Positions 44,141-53,508 of a stretch of 64,000 nt of DNA are shown piece after piece. Position 1 is the stretch's first letter. Each line of letters opens with the position of its first letter. The notes beneath the pieces were generated by a model. That model made no database searches, was not told where the DNA came from, and worked only from the letters and a program-made list of their open reading frames with translations. The stretch is from DASXKD01 sp963734725 (GTDB taxonomy: Bacteria > Actinomycetota > Actinomycetes > Streptosporangiales > Streptosporangiaceae): positions 83,742 through 147,741 of the forward strand of contig CAVTIX010000013.1 of NCBI GenBank assembly GCA_963734725.1, in the 5' to 3' direction. Made by a program: the position numbers and the translations under genes.

Positions 44141-44842
44141 TCAGTGCTGGTGCCGGGCGGCTGCCCGGGCGCTCTGTTCGTCCTTGCGCACCGACGCGTA
44201 CATCGGCACGTACTCCTGCCCGGACAGGCCGCCGATGGCCTTCATCACCTCGTCGGTGATCGCCCGGCGAGCCTGCGCGGCCGGGCGGTGGTCCCGGTAA
44301 GCCTCGAAAGTCAGCGGCTCACCGACGCGGATGCTGACCCGGCGCAACGACGGGATCGAGTGCCCAGGCGGCAGTACCCGCTCGGTGCCGACCATGGCCA
44401 CCGGGATGACGGGCACCCCCGACGCCAGTGCCAGCCAGCCGACCCCGGTCCGGCCCCGGTACAGCCGACCGTCGGGTGACCTGGTCCCCTCCGGGTAGAT
44501 GCCGAACAACTCTCCCGCTTGCAGCAGGCCCAGCGCGGCCTGCAGAGTCTCCTGCGCCGAGCGGGTGTCCGCGCGGTCCACGGACAACTGCTTGGTGGCC
44601 CGCATATAGGCGGCCGCGAACCGCTGGCCGGGCCGGGTTCCGGTGAAGTACTCAGACTTGGCGGCGAACGTGACCGGCCGGGTGAGCACCAGTGGCAGGA
44701 AGATCGAGTCAACCAGCGACAGGTGGTTGGACGCCAGGATGGCGCCGCCGGTCGCCGGGATGTGCTCGCCGCCGGTAACGCGGGGCCGCCACAGCAGATG
44801 CAGAATCGGCCCCGCGACCGCTCGGGAGACGCGGTACTTCAC
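44141..44842 (-). CDS. 1-acyl-sn-glycerol-3-phosphate acyltransferase (PlsC-like)
   Basis: A ~233-residue acyltransferase from GTG 44842 (an ATG 39 bases upstream at 44881 is possible). The catalytic motif is SNHLSLVDSIFLP (H-x4-D) and the second LFGIYPEGTRSPDGRL; PVIPVAMVGTERVLP follows. It transfers an acyl chain to lysophosphatidate in membrane lipid synthesis. The N-terminus is membrane-associated. It follows the LCP gene on the same strand but 66-106 bases away. Confidence 0.88.
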   Translation of the reverse strand: MKYRVSRAVAGPILHLLWRPRVTGGEHIPATGGAILASNHLSLVDSIFLPLVLTRPVTFAAKSEYFTGTRPGQRFAAAYMRATKQLSVDRADTRSAQETLQAALGLLQAGELFGIYPEGTRSPDGRLYRGRTGVGWLALASGVPVIPVAMVGTERVLPPGHSIPSLRRVSIRVGEPLTFEAYRDHRPAAQARRAITDEVMKAIGGLSGQEYVPMYASVRKDEQSARAAARHQH

Positions 44843-44947
44843 TCGACCCTCCACACCTTTCCTCAGCCGGGTTTCAACCATAGCTGCAGGCCGCCACTCA
44901 GCAAGGGCGTCCGGAGGGTCGCCTGCCAGCCACCCTCGACTCGGACC

Positions 44948-46540
44948 TCACCCCCCGGTGCAGATGTTCTGACTGGCCGTACGCGGCGTAAAGGTGGACG
45001 CAGGTTGCGGGGACGCAGCAGGACCGGCAGTGGCCGTCGTCCCGTAGTCGGAACCGAGGAGCAAGGTGAGGTGTCCCGCGCCCAGAGCTTCGGACGGGCC
45101 AGATACCTGGGAAAGCGAGGCGCCGTGCACATCCTTGGCCAGGAGCAGGGCCTCCGCCTCCTGACCCGCGTGGTAGCGGATCACGGTATGGCTGACCGAT
45201 TGGTTGCGGGCCACCCTGGTGTGGCGGACGTTGAACCCGTCCTGCTGCAACACCGACCCGACGGAATCTTGCACGCCAAGGTTGCTGGTCCCGTTCAGCA
45301 CCACCACCGTGACCTCTGAGCGGGACAGGTGCGGCAAGCGCGGGTTCTTCAGCAGTGCCTGGCTCACCGGCATGTCACGGCGGAACGCCTGGAAGATCAG
45401 GCTGTCCTGCGGCTGTGTCCAGAGCAGGTTGGCAGTGTCCGCAGGATCCACGTAAGAGCGGGGATAGGTCGGCAGGGTGAAGAACGTGACCTTGCCACGC
45501 GGCAGGTTCTTCAGGCTGGTGGCCAGGTCGTACAGCCCGTGGATGCCGCCAAGCTGGCTGTCGATCGTCAGCGACCTGGTGGCCGCGTCAAGGAACCGGT
45601 ACAGCGCCAGCGGGTTGAGTTCCTTGCTCTTGACCCGGCTGACCAGCGAAGACATGAAAGCCTGCTGCCGGGTGATGCGTTCCAGGTCACTGCCGTTGCC
45701 GAGGGTGTAGCGGGCGCGGACGTAGGCCAGTGCCTGCCGGCCGTTGAGGAGGTGATGCCCCGCTGTCATGTGCAGCCGCGACTTGGGGTCGTTGATCGGC
45801 GCCGTGTTGCACTCAGGCACCCCGCCAACGGCGTTGACCATGTCCTTGAGCCCGTCGAAGTTGACGACGACGAAGTGGTCGATCCTGATGCCCGTGTTGC
45901 GCTCGACCGTCCTGAGAACGCACGCGGTGCCGAGCGCGGTCTTGTTCCCGTACAGGTTGCCGATCGTGAACGCTTCGTTGATCTTGAACGCCTGCGCGGC
46001 AGCCATCTGCCCGTTGCCCATCCGGCAGGCCGGGATGTTCACCCATGAGTCGCGCGGGATGGACATCACGTCGGCCCACTTGCGACTCGCGGCGATGTGC
46101 ACGATCAGCAGCGTGTCCGAATGATCGGTGTTGAGCTGCGCGCTGCTCCCGTAGCCGTGGCCCTGGCCGACTCTGGTGTCCGAGCCGATCACCAGGATGT
46201 TCTCCGCTGCCGGATGGAGGTCGACGGGCAGGCTGCCGAGCAACCCGGAGACGTTCACCTGGTGCAGGTTGGCGTTCAGATGCCGGTAGACGAGGTAGCC
46301 ACCGGTCGCCGCGACGACCAGGACGACGGCGAGTCAGCCGGCGACCCAGGCGAGGATCTTCTTCCGGCGGCTCCACCCGTGGGGCACGACCGGCAAGGGC
46401 GCGGTGGGAGGCGGGGGCGGCGTTCCGGGGGTCTCGGCGCCCCCCGGATCGGTGTCCGCCCCTGGGGCCTCGGTACTCCCCGGGGCGGTATCCGCCCCGG
46501 GCACCTCGGCCGCATCAGCAGGATGCATCGTCTCTCCCAT
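44948..46540 (-). CDS. LytR-CpsA-Psr family ligase with an in-frame TGA in its membrane helix
   Basis: LCP proteins attach glycopolymers to peptidoglycan. From ATG 46540 a Pro/Gly-rich cytoplasmic start leads to RRKKILAWVAG, then TGA (46334-46336), then LAVVLVVAATGGYLVYRHLN in the same frame, clearly the other part of one membrane helix. The LCP domain follows: NILVIGSDTR, SDTLLIVHI, VMSIPRDSWVNIP, INEAF, GLKDMVNAVGGV, ALAYVRARYTL-DLERITRQQAF, and a LytR_C domain with VTVVVLNGTSNLG. Downstream frame has no other lesion over 437 codons. Restart at GTG 46258 would lose the anchor. Confidence 0.85.
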
Positions 46541-46585
46541 GTCCGGCACGGCAGGGCGACCGCGATCCCACGTCACTTCACGCAA

Positions 46586-46895
46586 ACGTAAGGAAGCCCT
46601 GCCAGGCTTCCCGGCTGGCAGACGCGCTCACATCAAGGTCCTGCCCGCAGGGATGAACCATGGCCGCTTGCTAGGTCCCTACCCGGCAGGTGGCGTGACA
46701 TTCGCGTCGATCTTCACCGCCACGGCGCGCCTAGCTGCGCGGCAGTGGTCCGCCAGTCCGTCCCCGGGGCCAGCCGGCGTGCGCGTGCCACGATGAGGTG
46801 GCAAGATCAGCTGCTGGGAAGGGGCGAAGTGCCCGAGCGATCAGGAACCCGCTGACGATCCGTTCGGTGGCCGACAGCCGACCAGTCACGAACGG
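46586..46895. other. Intergenic gap before the methyltransferase fragment
   Basis: About 310 bases between the LCP gene (minus) and a truncated methyltransferase (plus). I see no gene; gccaggcttcccggctggc forms a weak hairpin near 46600. Confidence 0.4.
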
Positions 46896-47273
46896 ATGAC
46901 CGGCCTACCGTCGGATGCGTCATACCATGACGGCCCCGCACCGTGGGATACCGGCCAGCCGCAGCCAGCGATAGCGCGTGTGGCATCCGAAGGCGGGTTC
47001 GCCGGGCGGGTGCTCGATGCGGGATGCGGGACCGGCGAGAACGCGCTGCACGTTGCCTCGCTGCGACTGGCGGTTCTGGGCGTTGACGTGGCTGAGACGG
47101 CCCTGGCGATGGCCCGGGCGAAGGCCGCCGAGCGTGGGATCGTTGCGGTTGAGCTCGCTGCGGCTGACGCGCTCCAACTGAAGCGTTTGGGGCGCATGTT
47201 TGAGACAGTGCTGGACTGCGGGCTGTTCCACACGTTCGATGGCGGCGAGCGGCCCGAATACGTGGCGAGCTAA
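46896..47273 (+). pseudogene. C-terminally truncated SAM methyltransferase
   Basis: The 125-residue frame starts MTGLPSDASYHDGPAPWDTG and has the class I motif GRVLDAGCGTGENALHVAS, VLGVDVAETALAMARAKA and FETVLDCGLFHTFDGGERPEYVAS, then stops. Complete relatives extend about 60-80 residues beyond this point. The stop overlaps the 3' end of the opposite-strand regulator gene. I infer a deletion that removed its C-terminus, so it is probably non-functional. Confidence 0.6.
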
Positions 47274-47986
47274 CCCCGGCTGTGCGAGGCCAGCTCAGTG
47301 GTTCGCAGCCGCTGCCCACCTGACCGAGGCGAAGCAGCCGGGCAGGGCGCGTCCTGCTTGTAGTGGATCAGGCCATAATGCATGGCGGTCATCAGCGCCT
47401 GCGCCCGGTTCGCCGCGCCTAGCTTGTTATACAACCGTGCCACATAGGTTTTCGCCGTGGACTGACTTATATACATTGCTAGCGCGATCGAGGGAATGGA
47501 CAGTCCGTCATGCAGCAGCCCAAGCACTTCCCTCTCCCGAGGGCTGAGCACTAGTTGGTCGTGCACGGCGCGAAGGCGGTTGAACGCCACCGCCAGCCCC
47601 GATGCCGTGAAGGACGACGCGGCGACGGCGGCGTGCCGGATCGCTGCAAGCACCTCTTCCAGCGGTGCTGTCTTCAAAACGAAGGCTGACACGCCGGTCT
47701 CAAGGGCCCGGAACAGGACATCGTCCTCTTGCTGAGCCGTGAGCAGGACAATGCCGAGGTCAGCGTAGCGGTCCCGGAACTCGCGAGCCAACCGGAGGCC
47801 ATCGCCGTCGGGTAGCGTTGCCTCCACCGTCACCACGTCTGGCTGCATGGTGGCGACCATGCGGGGCGCGTCGGCCGTCAACCGGCATTCGGCCACGATT
47901 TCAATATCTGAATGCTGAGCGGCAAGTGCACGCAGGCCATAGCGGGCGAGCGTATTCGCATCAATGATGGCGAGACGAATTGGCAT
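47270..47986 (-). CDS. LuxR-type response regulator with altered phosphorylation site
   Basis: A 238-residue regulator from ATG 47986 (MPIRLAIIDANTLARYGLRA). The receiver fold is clear, but the phosphoacceptor Asp is Glu55 (VVTVEATLPDG) and one of the two metal-binding acids is missing (IIDAN for usual xxDDx); Thr (VLLTAQQ) and Lys (FVLKTAP) remain. The LuxR HTH is LVLSPREREVLGLLHDGLSIPSIALAM. It may act constitutively as a mimic of the phosphorylated state. It adjoins the Tad pilus locus and may regulate it. Confidence 0.85.
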   Translation of the reverse strand: MPIRLAIIDANTLARYGLRALAAQHSDIEIVAECRLTADAPRMVATMQPDVVTVEATLPDGDGLRLAREFRDRYADLGIVLLTAQQEDDVLFRALETGVSAFVLKTAPLEEVLAAIRHAAVAASSFTASGLAVAFNRLRAVHDQLVLSPREREVLGLLHDGLSIPSIALAMYISQSTAKTYVARLYNKLGAANRAQALMTAMHYGLIHYKQDAPCPAASPRSGGQRLRTTELASHSRG

Positions 47987-48438
47987 TACCGATCCCCCGG
48001 CCCCCAAGACTCACTGCCGAACTGGCGCTATCAACAACAAAGGCATAAAAAAGGCCACCACGGAACGGCACAGCGAAGCGGGGGGCTAAGCCCTGATAAA
48101 TATCAGACATTTGAAACTTATCCCCCCTCTGTCCGGATCGGGTAGCTGGTGGTAACGGCACATCAAACGGACCGGCTTCCCTGAGCCACTCGCGCCTAGC
48201 ACGGCCTCAGGTGACTCACGGCTGCACAGTCAACGCTCAAGTTATATTGGGTGTATGACGGTGTCGTCTTCATCGTTATCAAGGCGTGACTTGTAACCGC
48301 TTCTAAACCCTTAGCAATGTGCTAACGACCTGCGGACTTGGGTTCTTTTTACCACGCCTTTACCAGGCTTGCGGGTACTTGTGGGTGCCGTGGTGGGCCA
48401 GATTCCTGGGCGTGATGACCTCCGTGGGCCAAGCCCTA
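47987..48438. promoter_or_regulatory. Intergenic control region of the Tad locus, AT-richer, with two palindromes
   Basis: Between the regulator and the prepilin peptidase gene, noticeably less GC-rich than its surroundings. It contains ctgata-aa-tatcag (48093-48106) and ttagca-atg-tgctaa (48311-48325), both perfect palindromes, and a possible -10 tatatt near 48243. No protein gene is apparent. Binding by the neighbouring regulator is an inference. Confidence 0.45.
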
Positions 48439-49149
48439 TTACCTACTGATGAGTAGCGCGAGCAGGGCGCCGCCGAAGAGGAAGGGACCGAAGCAGATCG
48501 CGCTGTGCAGCGTCGCCCGTCGTGTGGCAAGCAGGGCCAGGCTGACCACTGCGGAGAGGACGAAGCCGAGCGCCGCCCCGGTGATCAGGGTGGGCCACCC
48601 CAGCCAGCCCAGCGCAAGCCCCGCAAGGCCGGCCAGCTTGATGTCACCGCCGCCGAGTTGCCCTGGCCGCAGCAACGCCAACAGCAGGTAGCCGGCGGCG
48701 AGCGCCAGGCCGCCCAGAAGCGCTCGCACCAGTGCGGCGCCGTCATGCCCGGCTGCGGCGGACAAGGCCAGCAGGGCGATGAGGATGGGATACGAGGGCA
48801 GAGTGAGTGCGTCGGGGAGCCGCTGAACCGCGATGTCGATCGCGGCAAGCGCCACGCCGATCGCGCCGACGAAGCCGAAGGCCACTACGTCGGGCTGGCC
48901 AGCGAACCGGCCGAGCAACAGCGCCACCACCCCGGCGGTGGCGAGCTCCAGCACCAGCGGGGTGCCGAGGCTGCGTCCGCAGTGCCCGCACTGAAGAGCG
49001 GGCCAGCGGCCCAGCGGTGCGGCACACTGCGAGCACGTGGTCCGTTCCGGCTCACCGCTTGCCACGGACAGCCGGAAAACCGTTCCCCGGAACGCCCCAC
49101 CAGCGAGCAGGCCGGCAACGATGCCGATTCCGGCCCACGTCAGGTTCAT
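48439..49149 (-). CDS. tadV: Prepilin peptidase (type IV leader peptidase, TadV-like)
   Basis: A 236-residue membrane protease from ATG 49149. It has the zinc-ribbon-like CSQCAAPLGRWPALQCGHCGRSLG seen in longer peptidases and the catalytic Asp pair in AAIDIAVQRLPDALT and LGGGDIKLAGLAG. It should cleave prepilins and pseudopilins before mature TadE/Flp assemble. It is divergent from the pilin gene. Confidence 0.9.
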   Translation of the reverse strand: MNLTWAGIGIVAGLLAGGAFRGTVFRLSVASGEPERTTCSQCAAPLGRWPALQCGHCGRSLGTPLVLELATAGVVALLLGRFAGQPDVVAFGFVGAIGVALAAIDIAVQRLPDALTLPSYPILIALLALSAAAGHDGAALVRALLGGLALAAGYLLLALLRPGQLGGGDIKLAGLAGLALGWLGWPTLITGAALGFVLSAVVSLALLATRRATLHSAICFGPFLFGGALLALLISR

Positions 49150-49405
49150 GCCGCTCCACTGTAGGCGCCGGGAGAACTCACAGCTGGAGAACTGCCCGGG
49201 CACCGCTCAGATACGGGCCGGCCAGGCATGGCATGTCATCCGATCACCTGACATGTCCTCCGCCCGGCCGGAATTATCTGACCGCTCGGTCGATGCCGCT
49301 ACTGGCTCCGTCTGCCGCATGGTGTGTCCGGTACCGGGCGGCGCGGTGCCGCCCAGCCACAGGCGAACGGGATGGCCGCTCGCCGTTTGTCGAAAGGGCA
49401 GTCAA

Positions 49406-49591
49406 ATGCTCAAGTATTACGTGTTCCTGCAGAACCTCCTCGCCCAGCCATTGCGCCGCGACGACCGCGGCGCGACGGCCGTGGAGTACGGCCTGATCGT
49501 GGCCCTGATCGCGGCCGCAAGCGCCGGAATCCTGCTCACCCTCGGCGGCACGATAAGCACTTGGTTCACGAGGGTCAACGGGGCCTTCTGA
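49406..49591 (+). CDS. flp: Flp-type major pilin
   Basis: A 61-residue pilin from ATG 49406 with cgaaagggc upstream. DDRGATAVEYGLIVALIAAASAGILL has the G|ATAVEYGL processing site and hydrophobic helix of Flp pilins; Glu and Tyr at +5 and +6 are diagnostic. Processing would be by the divergent prepilin peptidase. It leads the Tad cluster. Confidence 0.92.
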   Translation: MLKYYVFLQNLLAQPLRRDDRGATAVEYGLIVALIAAASAGILLTLGGTISTWFTRVNGAF

Positions 49592-49980
49592 CCCGGGGTG
49601 CAGGGCGAGAAGCCCGGCCAGGCTTCCCGTCGCTGACGCGGGCGGGGGCTGATCGGGAACGTCTCGCGGTTTCATGCTGGTCCAGGGCGGCGCAGGCCCC
49701 CGCACACCACTGTCGCATGGCTGCGGTGCCGGAGACGACCTTGGTGCAGGCGGATGCTGGCGGCCAGGTGCGACGGCCCGTGGAGTACCGCTTGCCAGCG
49801 ACATTGGATGCGGAGGTCATGGTGGCGTGCTGAGCACGGCCGGCCACAGCTCAGCATGGTTCGCCAGCGTTCTGCGCGCGCTCTGACGGGCGGCGGCCGG
49901 GACGGAGGGGCCAGCCGTCCCGGCCTCCGGTACAGGCCGTCCCGGCCCTCCGGCTACATACAGGAAGAGGCAGACCAACG
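49592..49980. other. Gap between flp and tadE with a hairpin
   Basis: The hairpin gaagcc-cggcca-ggcttc (49609-49626) lies 17 bases after the flp stop and may partially terminate transcription, giving more pilin than assembly proteins. A 38-codon frame with ATG 49717 (MAAVPETTLVQADAGGQVRR) is open but unrecognised. The rest seems non-coding. Confidence 0.5.
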
Positions 49981-50397
49981 ATGAGCCAACGGCGATTCAG
50001 CGGCCGCGTCGCACGGGACCGTGGCGCCGCGGCGGTGGAGTTCGCCTTGGTGCTCCCGCTTTTGCTTTTGATCGTGTTCGGGATCATCGACTTCGGCCGC
50101 GCCCTCAATGCTCAGATAACACTCACCCAGGCGGCCCGCGAGGGGGCCAGGCTGGCGGCATTGGGCCAGCCGGACGTGGTGAGCCAGACACAGGCGGCCG
50201 CTACCGGCCTCAGCCCGGTCGGCGTGAGCGTGACCTCCTGCCCGGCCGGCGCCGGGCCTGCCGCTAACGCTGCGGTCACGGCCAGCTACACGTTCTCGTT
50301 CATCACCCCGGTCGGAGCGATAGCCGGGCTGTTTGGCGGCGGGTTCGGGTCTCCCATCACGATGACCGCAACCGGGGTCATGCCATGCGAGACCTGA
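49981..50397 (+). CDS. tadE: TadE-family pseudopilin
   Basis: A 138-residue minor pilin/pseudopilin. RGAAAVEFALVLPLLLLIVFGIIDFGRALN is the TadE helix with processing-site Glu; QITLTQAAREGARLAALG follows. A pair of cysteines (SCPAGAG and the C-terminal MPCET) may form a disulfide outside the cell. Its 3' end overlaps the next gene by 13 bases. Confidence 0.9.
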   Translation: MSQRRFSGRVARDRGAAAVEFALVLPLLLLIVFGIIDFGRALNAQITLTQAAREGARLAALGQPDVVSQTQAAATGLSPVGVSVTSCPAGAGPAANAAVTASYTFSFITPVGAIAGLFGGGFGSPITMTATGVMPCET

Positions 50398-51509
50398 TCA
50401 CCCGGTTCGGCTCGCGGCTGCAGCGGGCCGGCTCCGACGAGCGTGGTGCAGTCGTGATCCTGGCCGCGCTCCTGCTCGGCTTCGGCGTGCTGCTGGGAAT
50501 GGCGGCCCTGGTGATCGACGCCGGCCGGCTCTACCAGGAACGCGCCGAGTTGCAGAACGGCGCCGACGCGGCGGCGATCGGGGTGGCCAAAAGCTGCGCG
50601 CTTGGCGCCTGCAACCCAGCCGTCGCCGTCAGCTACGCCGATGCCAATGCCTCCCAGCTAACCGGCGGCACCGCCGGAGCTCCCCTGATCTGCGGTTCCG
50701 ATGGTATGGCGCTTTGCCCCGGCAGCACGGGCACCTTGACCGACTGTCCGGCTCCATCGCCGACCGGCACCAACTACGTGGACGTGCACACTGCCACGCA
50801 GACCTCCAGCGGCTCGACGCTTCTTCCCCCTGTCTTCGCCGAAACGCTGCTCGGCAATTCCGGCTATCAAGGGACCACGGTGCACGCCTGTGCCCAGGCC
50901 GAGTGGGGCCCGCCCGCAGCCGCCACCACCGTCGCGATCACGATCTCGGCCTGTGAGTGGGACCAGGCAACGCAGCAAGGGACTTCGTTCCCGGCCAGCC
51001 CGCCGTATCCGCCAAACCAGCCGCCCGCGCCCTCCGCCGATCAGGTGCTCAAACTGAATTCGGGCAACGGCACTGGCTGTGCGACCGAGCCGGCCGGCGC
51101 GGACGGACCGGGCAGTTTCGGCTGGGTGTCTCATCCAAGAGGTAACTGCACCGTGCCCATCAGCGGGTCCTCTTTCCTTGGCCGCTCGCGCACGTCGGTT
51201 AGCTTCTCTTGTGAGTTGATCCTGCAGAACTCACAGCAGAACCAGGTTCCGATTCTCGTCCCCGTCTACGTAACGAAAAACGGCGCCACCTACACCCTGA
51301 TGGGTTTCGCCGACTTCGTTGTCACCGGGTACCACCTGCTCGGCTTCGATGGCTCGTACGTCGATGCCTCGGACTGGCTGGACTCTGCGAACGACTGCCA
51401 GGGCACGGACAACTGCCTCAACGGCTACTTCGTCCATGGGGTCGTCCCGTTCACCGGCAGCTTCGGTTCCACCGACCTGGGTGTTTACTCCATCGATTTG
51501 ACCGGCTGA
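50385..51509 (+). CDS. tadG: TadG-like pilus assembly protein
   Basis: A 374-residue exported protein: DERGAVVILAALLLGFGVLLGMAALVIDAGRLYQERAELQNGADAAAIGVAKSCALG is the Flp/TadG pseudopilin-like helix and following region. The remainder is a Cys-rich, Ser/Thr/Gly-rich extracellular part with about ten cysteines and the motif GFADFVVTGYHLLGF. Its precise role is not defined; TadG-type proteins associate with the outer surface. Start ATG 50385 overlaps tadE. Confidence 0.85.
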   Translation: MRDLITRFGSRLQRAGSDERGAVVILAALLLGFGVLLGMAALVIDAGRLYQERAELQNGADAAAIGVAKSCALGACNPAVAVSYADANASQLTGGTAGAPLICGSDGMALCPGSTGTLTDCPAPSPTGTNYVDVHTATQTSSGSTLLPPVFAETLLGNSGYQGTTVHACAQAEWGPPAAATTVAITISACEWDQATQQGTSFPASPPYPPNQPPAPSADQVLKLNSGNGTGCATEPAGADGPGSFGWVSHPRGNCTVPISGSSFLGRSRTSVSFSCELILQNSQQNQVPILVPVYVTKNGATYTLMGFADFVVTGYHLLGFDGSYVDASDWLDSANDCQGTDNCLNGYFVHGVVPFTGSFGSTDLGVYSIDLTG

Positions 51510-51543
51510 GGTCATGCTGGACCGCAGCGGAGAGTGAGGAACG

Positions 51544-52338
51544 TTGAAACGGCGGATGCTGACCATCGCGCTGGCCGTGCTGCTGGCCGCGGTCGGAACC
51601 GTTGCGGTGCTGGCCTATGTCCACCAGGCCAATATCCGTGCCGTCAATGGCGTGAAGGCGGTCAATGTGATCGTGGCCGAAAGCGCGATCCCCTCGGGCA
51701 CCACCGCGGGCCAGGCCCTGCGCGACGGCCTGCTGGGCACCCAGAAGCTGCCGGTGGCGTCGGTGCCCGCTAACGCGATTCGCTCGATCACCCCCGATCT
51801 CTCCGGCCTGGTCACGAGCGCGGCCGTGCAGTCGGGGCAGTTGCTGCTACGGCCGATGCTGGTGACTTCCAGCCAGGTCACCGGCGGCGTGGCGATCCCC
51901 AAAGGCATGGTCGCGGTCACCGTGCAGCTATGCCTGCCGGAGGCCGTGGCGGGCTACGTCACCGCCGGCGCCAAGGTCGCCGTATTCGACACGTACAGCA
52001 ATGGCCAGGTGCAACGGACTTGTAATGTCGCCCACCAGACGCTGGCGCCCAGTGCCGTACACACCGCCACGGTCCTGCCACAGGTGCAGGTTCTGTCCGT
52101 GGGACCAGCCCCGGCCACTGCGCAGAGCACTGGTGCGGGAGGGACCGGCCTATTGTCCAGCAGTTCAGCCAACTCCACTGCGCTTCAAGGCGCAGTGCTA
52201 GTGACGCTGGCCGTGACGCAGGCTGATGCCGAGCACCTCATCGGGATTGCCGAGACGGGGCTGCCCTACCTGGCGCTGCTCACGTCCACGTCCAACACCA
52301 GGCTCGACGCCCCGCCGGCCGCGCTGATCCGGCCTTGA
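51544..52338 (+). CDS. cpaB: CpaB/RcpC-like SAF-domain protein
   Basis: A 264-residue protein from TTG 51544 preceded by gagtgaggaacg. An N-terminal membrane helix (MLTIALAVLLAAVGTVAVLAYV) precedes a SAF domain (VNVIVAESAIPSGTTAGQAL to QSGQLLLRPML) and a longer beta domain. In Flp/Tad systems CpaB is a periplasmic/cell-wall component, here in a monoderm organism probably at the outer face of the membrane. Intact. Confidence 0.88.
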   Translation: MKRRMLTIALAVLLAAVGTVAVLAYVHQANIRAVNGVKAVNVIVAESAIPSGTTAGQALRDGLLGTQKLPVASVPANAIRSITPDLSGLVTSAAVQSGQLLLRPMLVTSSQVTGGVAIPKGMVAVTVQLCLPEAVAGYVTAGAKVAVFDTYSNGQVQRTCNVAHQTLAPSAVHTATVLPQVQVLSVGPAPATAQSTGAGGTGLLSSSSANSTALQGAVLVTLAVTQADAEHLIGIAETGLPYLALLTSTSNTRLDAPPAALIRP

Positions 52339-52353
52339 CACCAGGAGCCCAAC

Positions 52354-53508
52354 GTGCCAATCCTCTGCGAGCCCGCGTCAACCGCCCGAGAGCTGATGCA
52401 CAGCATCGGCGGCGAGATACGCGTGGCGGATACCTTGGGCGCCACGGCCAAGCTGCTCGATGGCGACCCTAATGAAACCCTGGTGGTGATCGGCCCGCGG
52501 GCGGCCATTGGCGACGCGCTGGCGTTCAGCGCGGCCCTGCGGCTGGCCCGGCCCGCCGTGGGTGTGATCTTGGCCCGCAGGGAGTTCGACGTCGGCCTGC
52601 TGACCAAGGCACTGCAGTCCGGGGTGCGCGAGGTCATTCCCGCGGGGGACCATGACGCGCTGACCGCCGCGTGCCGCCGGTCCTTCGAGGTGTCGCGGCG
52701 GATGCTCACGCCGCCCGTCGAGGACGAGTCGACGCCGGGCCAGATCGTTACCGTGTTCGCCGCCAAGGGAGGCTGCGGCAAGACCACGCTGGCGATCAAT
52801 CTCGGCGTGGCGCTGGCCCGGCACGGCAGCGTGTGCGTGGTGGACCTTGACCTCGCCTTCGGTGACGTGGCGATCAGCGTCCAGCGCGACCCGATCAGGA
52901 CGCTGGTGGACGCGCTGCCGATGGCGGGCCACCTGGATGTCACTGGCGCTTCGTCCCTGCTGACCGGCTACCAGCCGGGGCTCGACCTGGTGCTGGCGCC
53001 GGTAACCCCCGGTGACGGGGAAAAGATCCCGCCGACGGTGGTCGGGGAGCTGCTTGCCGTCCTGCGCACCATGTTCGAATTCGTCGTGGTGGACACCCCG
53101 GCCCAGTTCAGCGAGCACGTCCTTACCGCCATGGATGTTTCCGGGCAGCTCGTCCTGCTCACCACGCCGGACGTGCCCGCGCTGAAGAACCTTCGCGTCA
53201 CGCTGGACATGCTGGACCTGCTGTCCTATCCGAGACAGATCCGCTCGGTAGTGGTCAACCGCTCAGACTCCAAGGTGGGCCTGAGCCTGGAGCGCGTGGA
53301 GCGAGTGGTACGGTGCCCGATCTCCGCTTACATCCCGTCCAGCCGCGCCGTGCCCATTTCGATCAACAAGGGCACGCCCATCACGCTCGATGCCCCCGGT
53401 CACCCGGTCAGCCAGGCCATCTTCAGGTTCGCGCAGGAACGCGTGGCAAGAACACCGGATACCGCCCGGAAGCCGGGCAGGTTGCGCAGCAAGAGGAGGG
53501 TCGCGTGA
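52354..53508 (+). CDS. tadZ: TadZ/CpaE-like ATPase
   Basis: A 384-residue protein from GTG 52354. Residues ~1-110 form a receiver-like domain lacking clear phosphorylation residues; then the deviant Walker A of MinD/ParA type, FAAKGGCGKTTLAIN, CVVDLDLAFGD and VVVDTPAQF. TadZ places the pilus machine, typically at a cell pole. Stop overlaps the next gene start (GTGA at 53505). Confidence 0.9.
   Translation: MPILCEPASTARELMHSIGGEIRVADTLGATAKLLDGDPNETLVVIGPRAAIGDALAFSAALRLARPAVGVILARREFDVGLLTKALQSGVREVIPAGDHDALTAACRRSFEVSRRMLTPPVEDESTPGQIVTVFAAKGGCGKTTLAINLGVALARHGSVCVVDLDLAFGDVAISVQRDPIRTLVDALPMAGHLDVTGASSLLTGYQPGLDLVLAPVTPGDGEKIPPTVVGELLAVLRTMFEFVVVDTPAQFSEHVLTAMDVSGQLVLLTTPDVPALKNLRVTLDMLDLLSYPRQIRSVVVNRSDSKVGLSLERVERVVRCPISAYIPSSRAVPISINKGTPITLDAPGHPVSQAIFRFAQERVARTPDTARKPGRLRSKRRVA

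Noticed and set aside
49717..49833. 38-codon ORF between flp and tadE
   Set aside because: No ribosome site or motif; kept only as a note in the gap entry.
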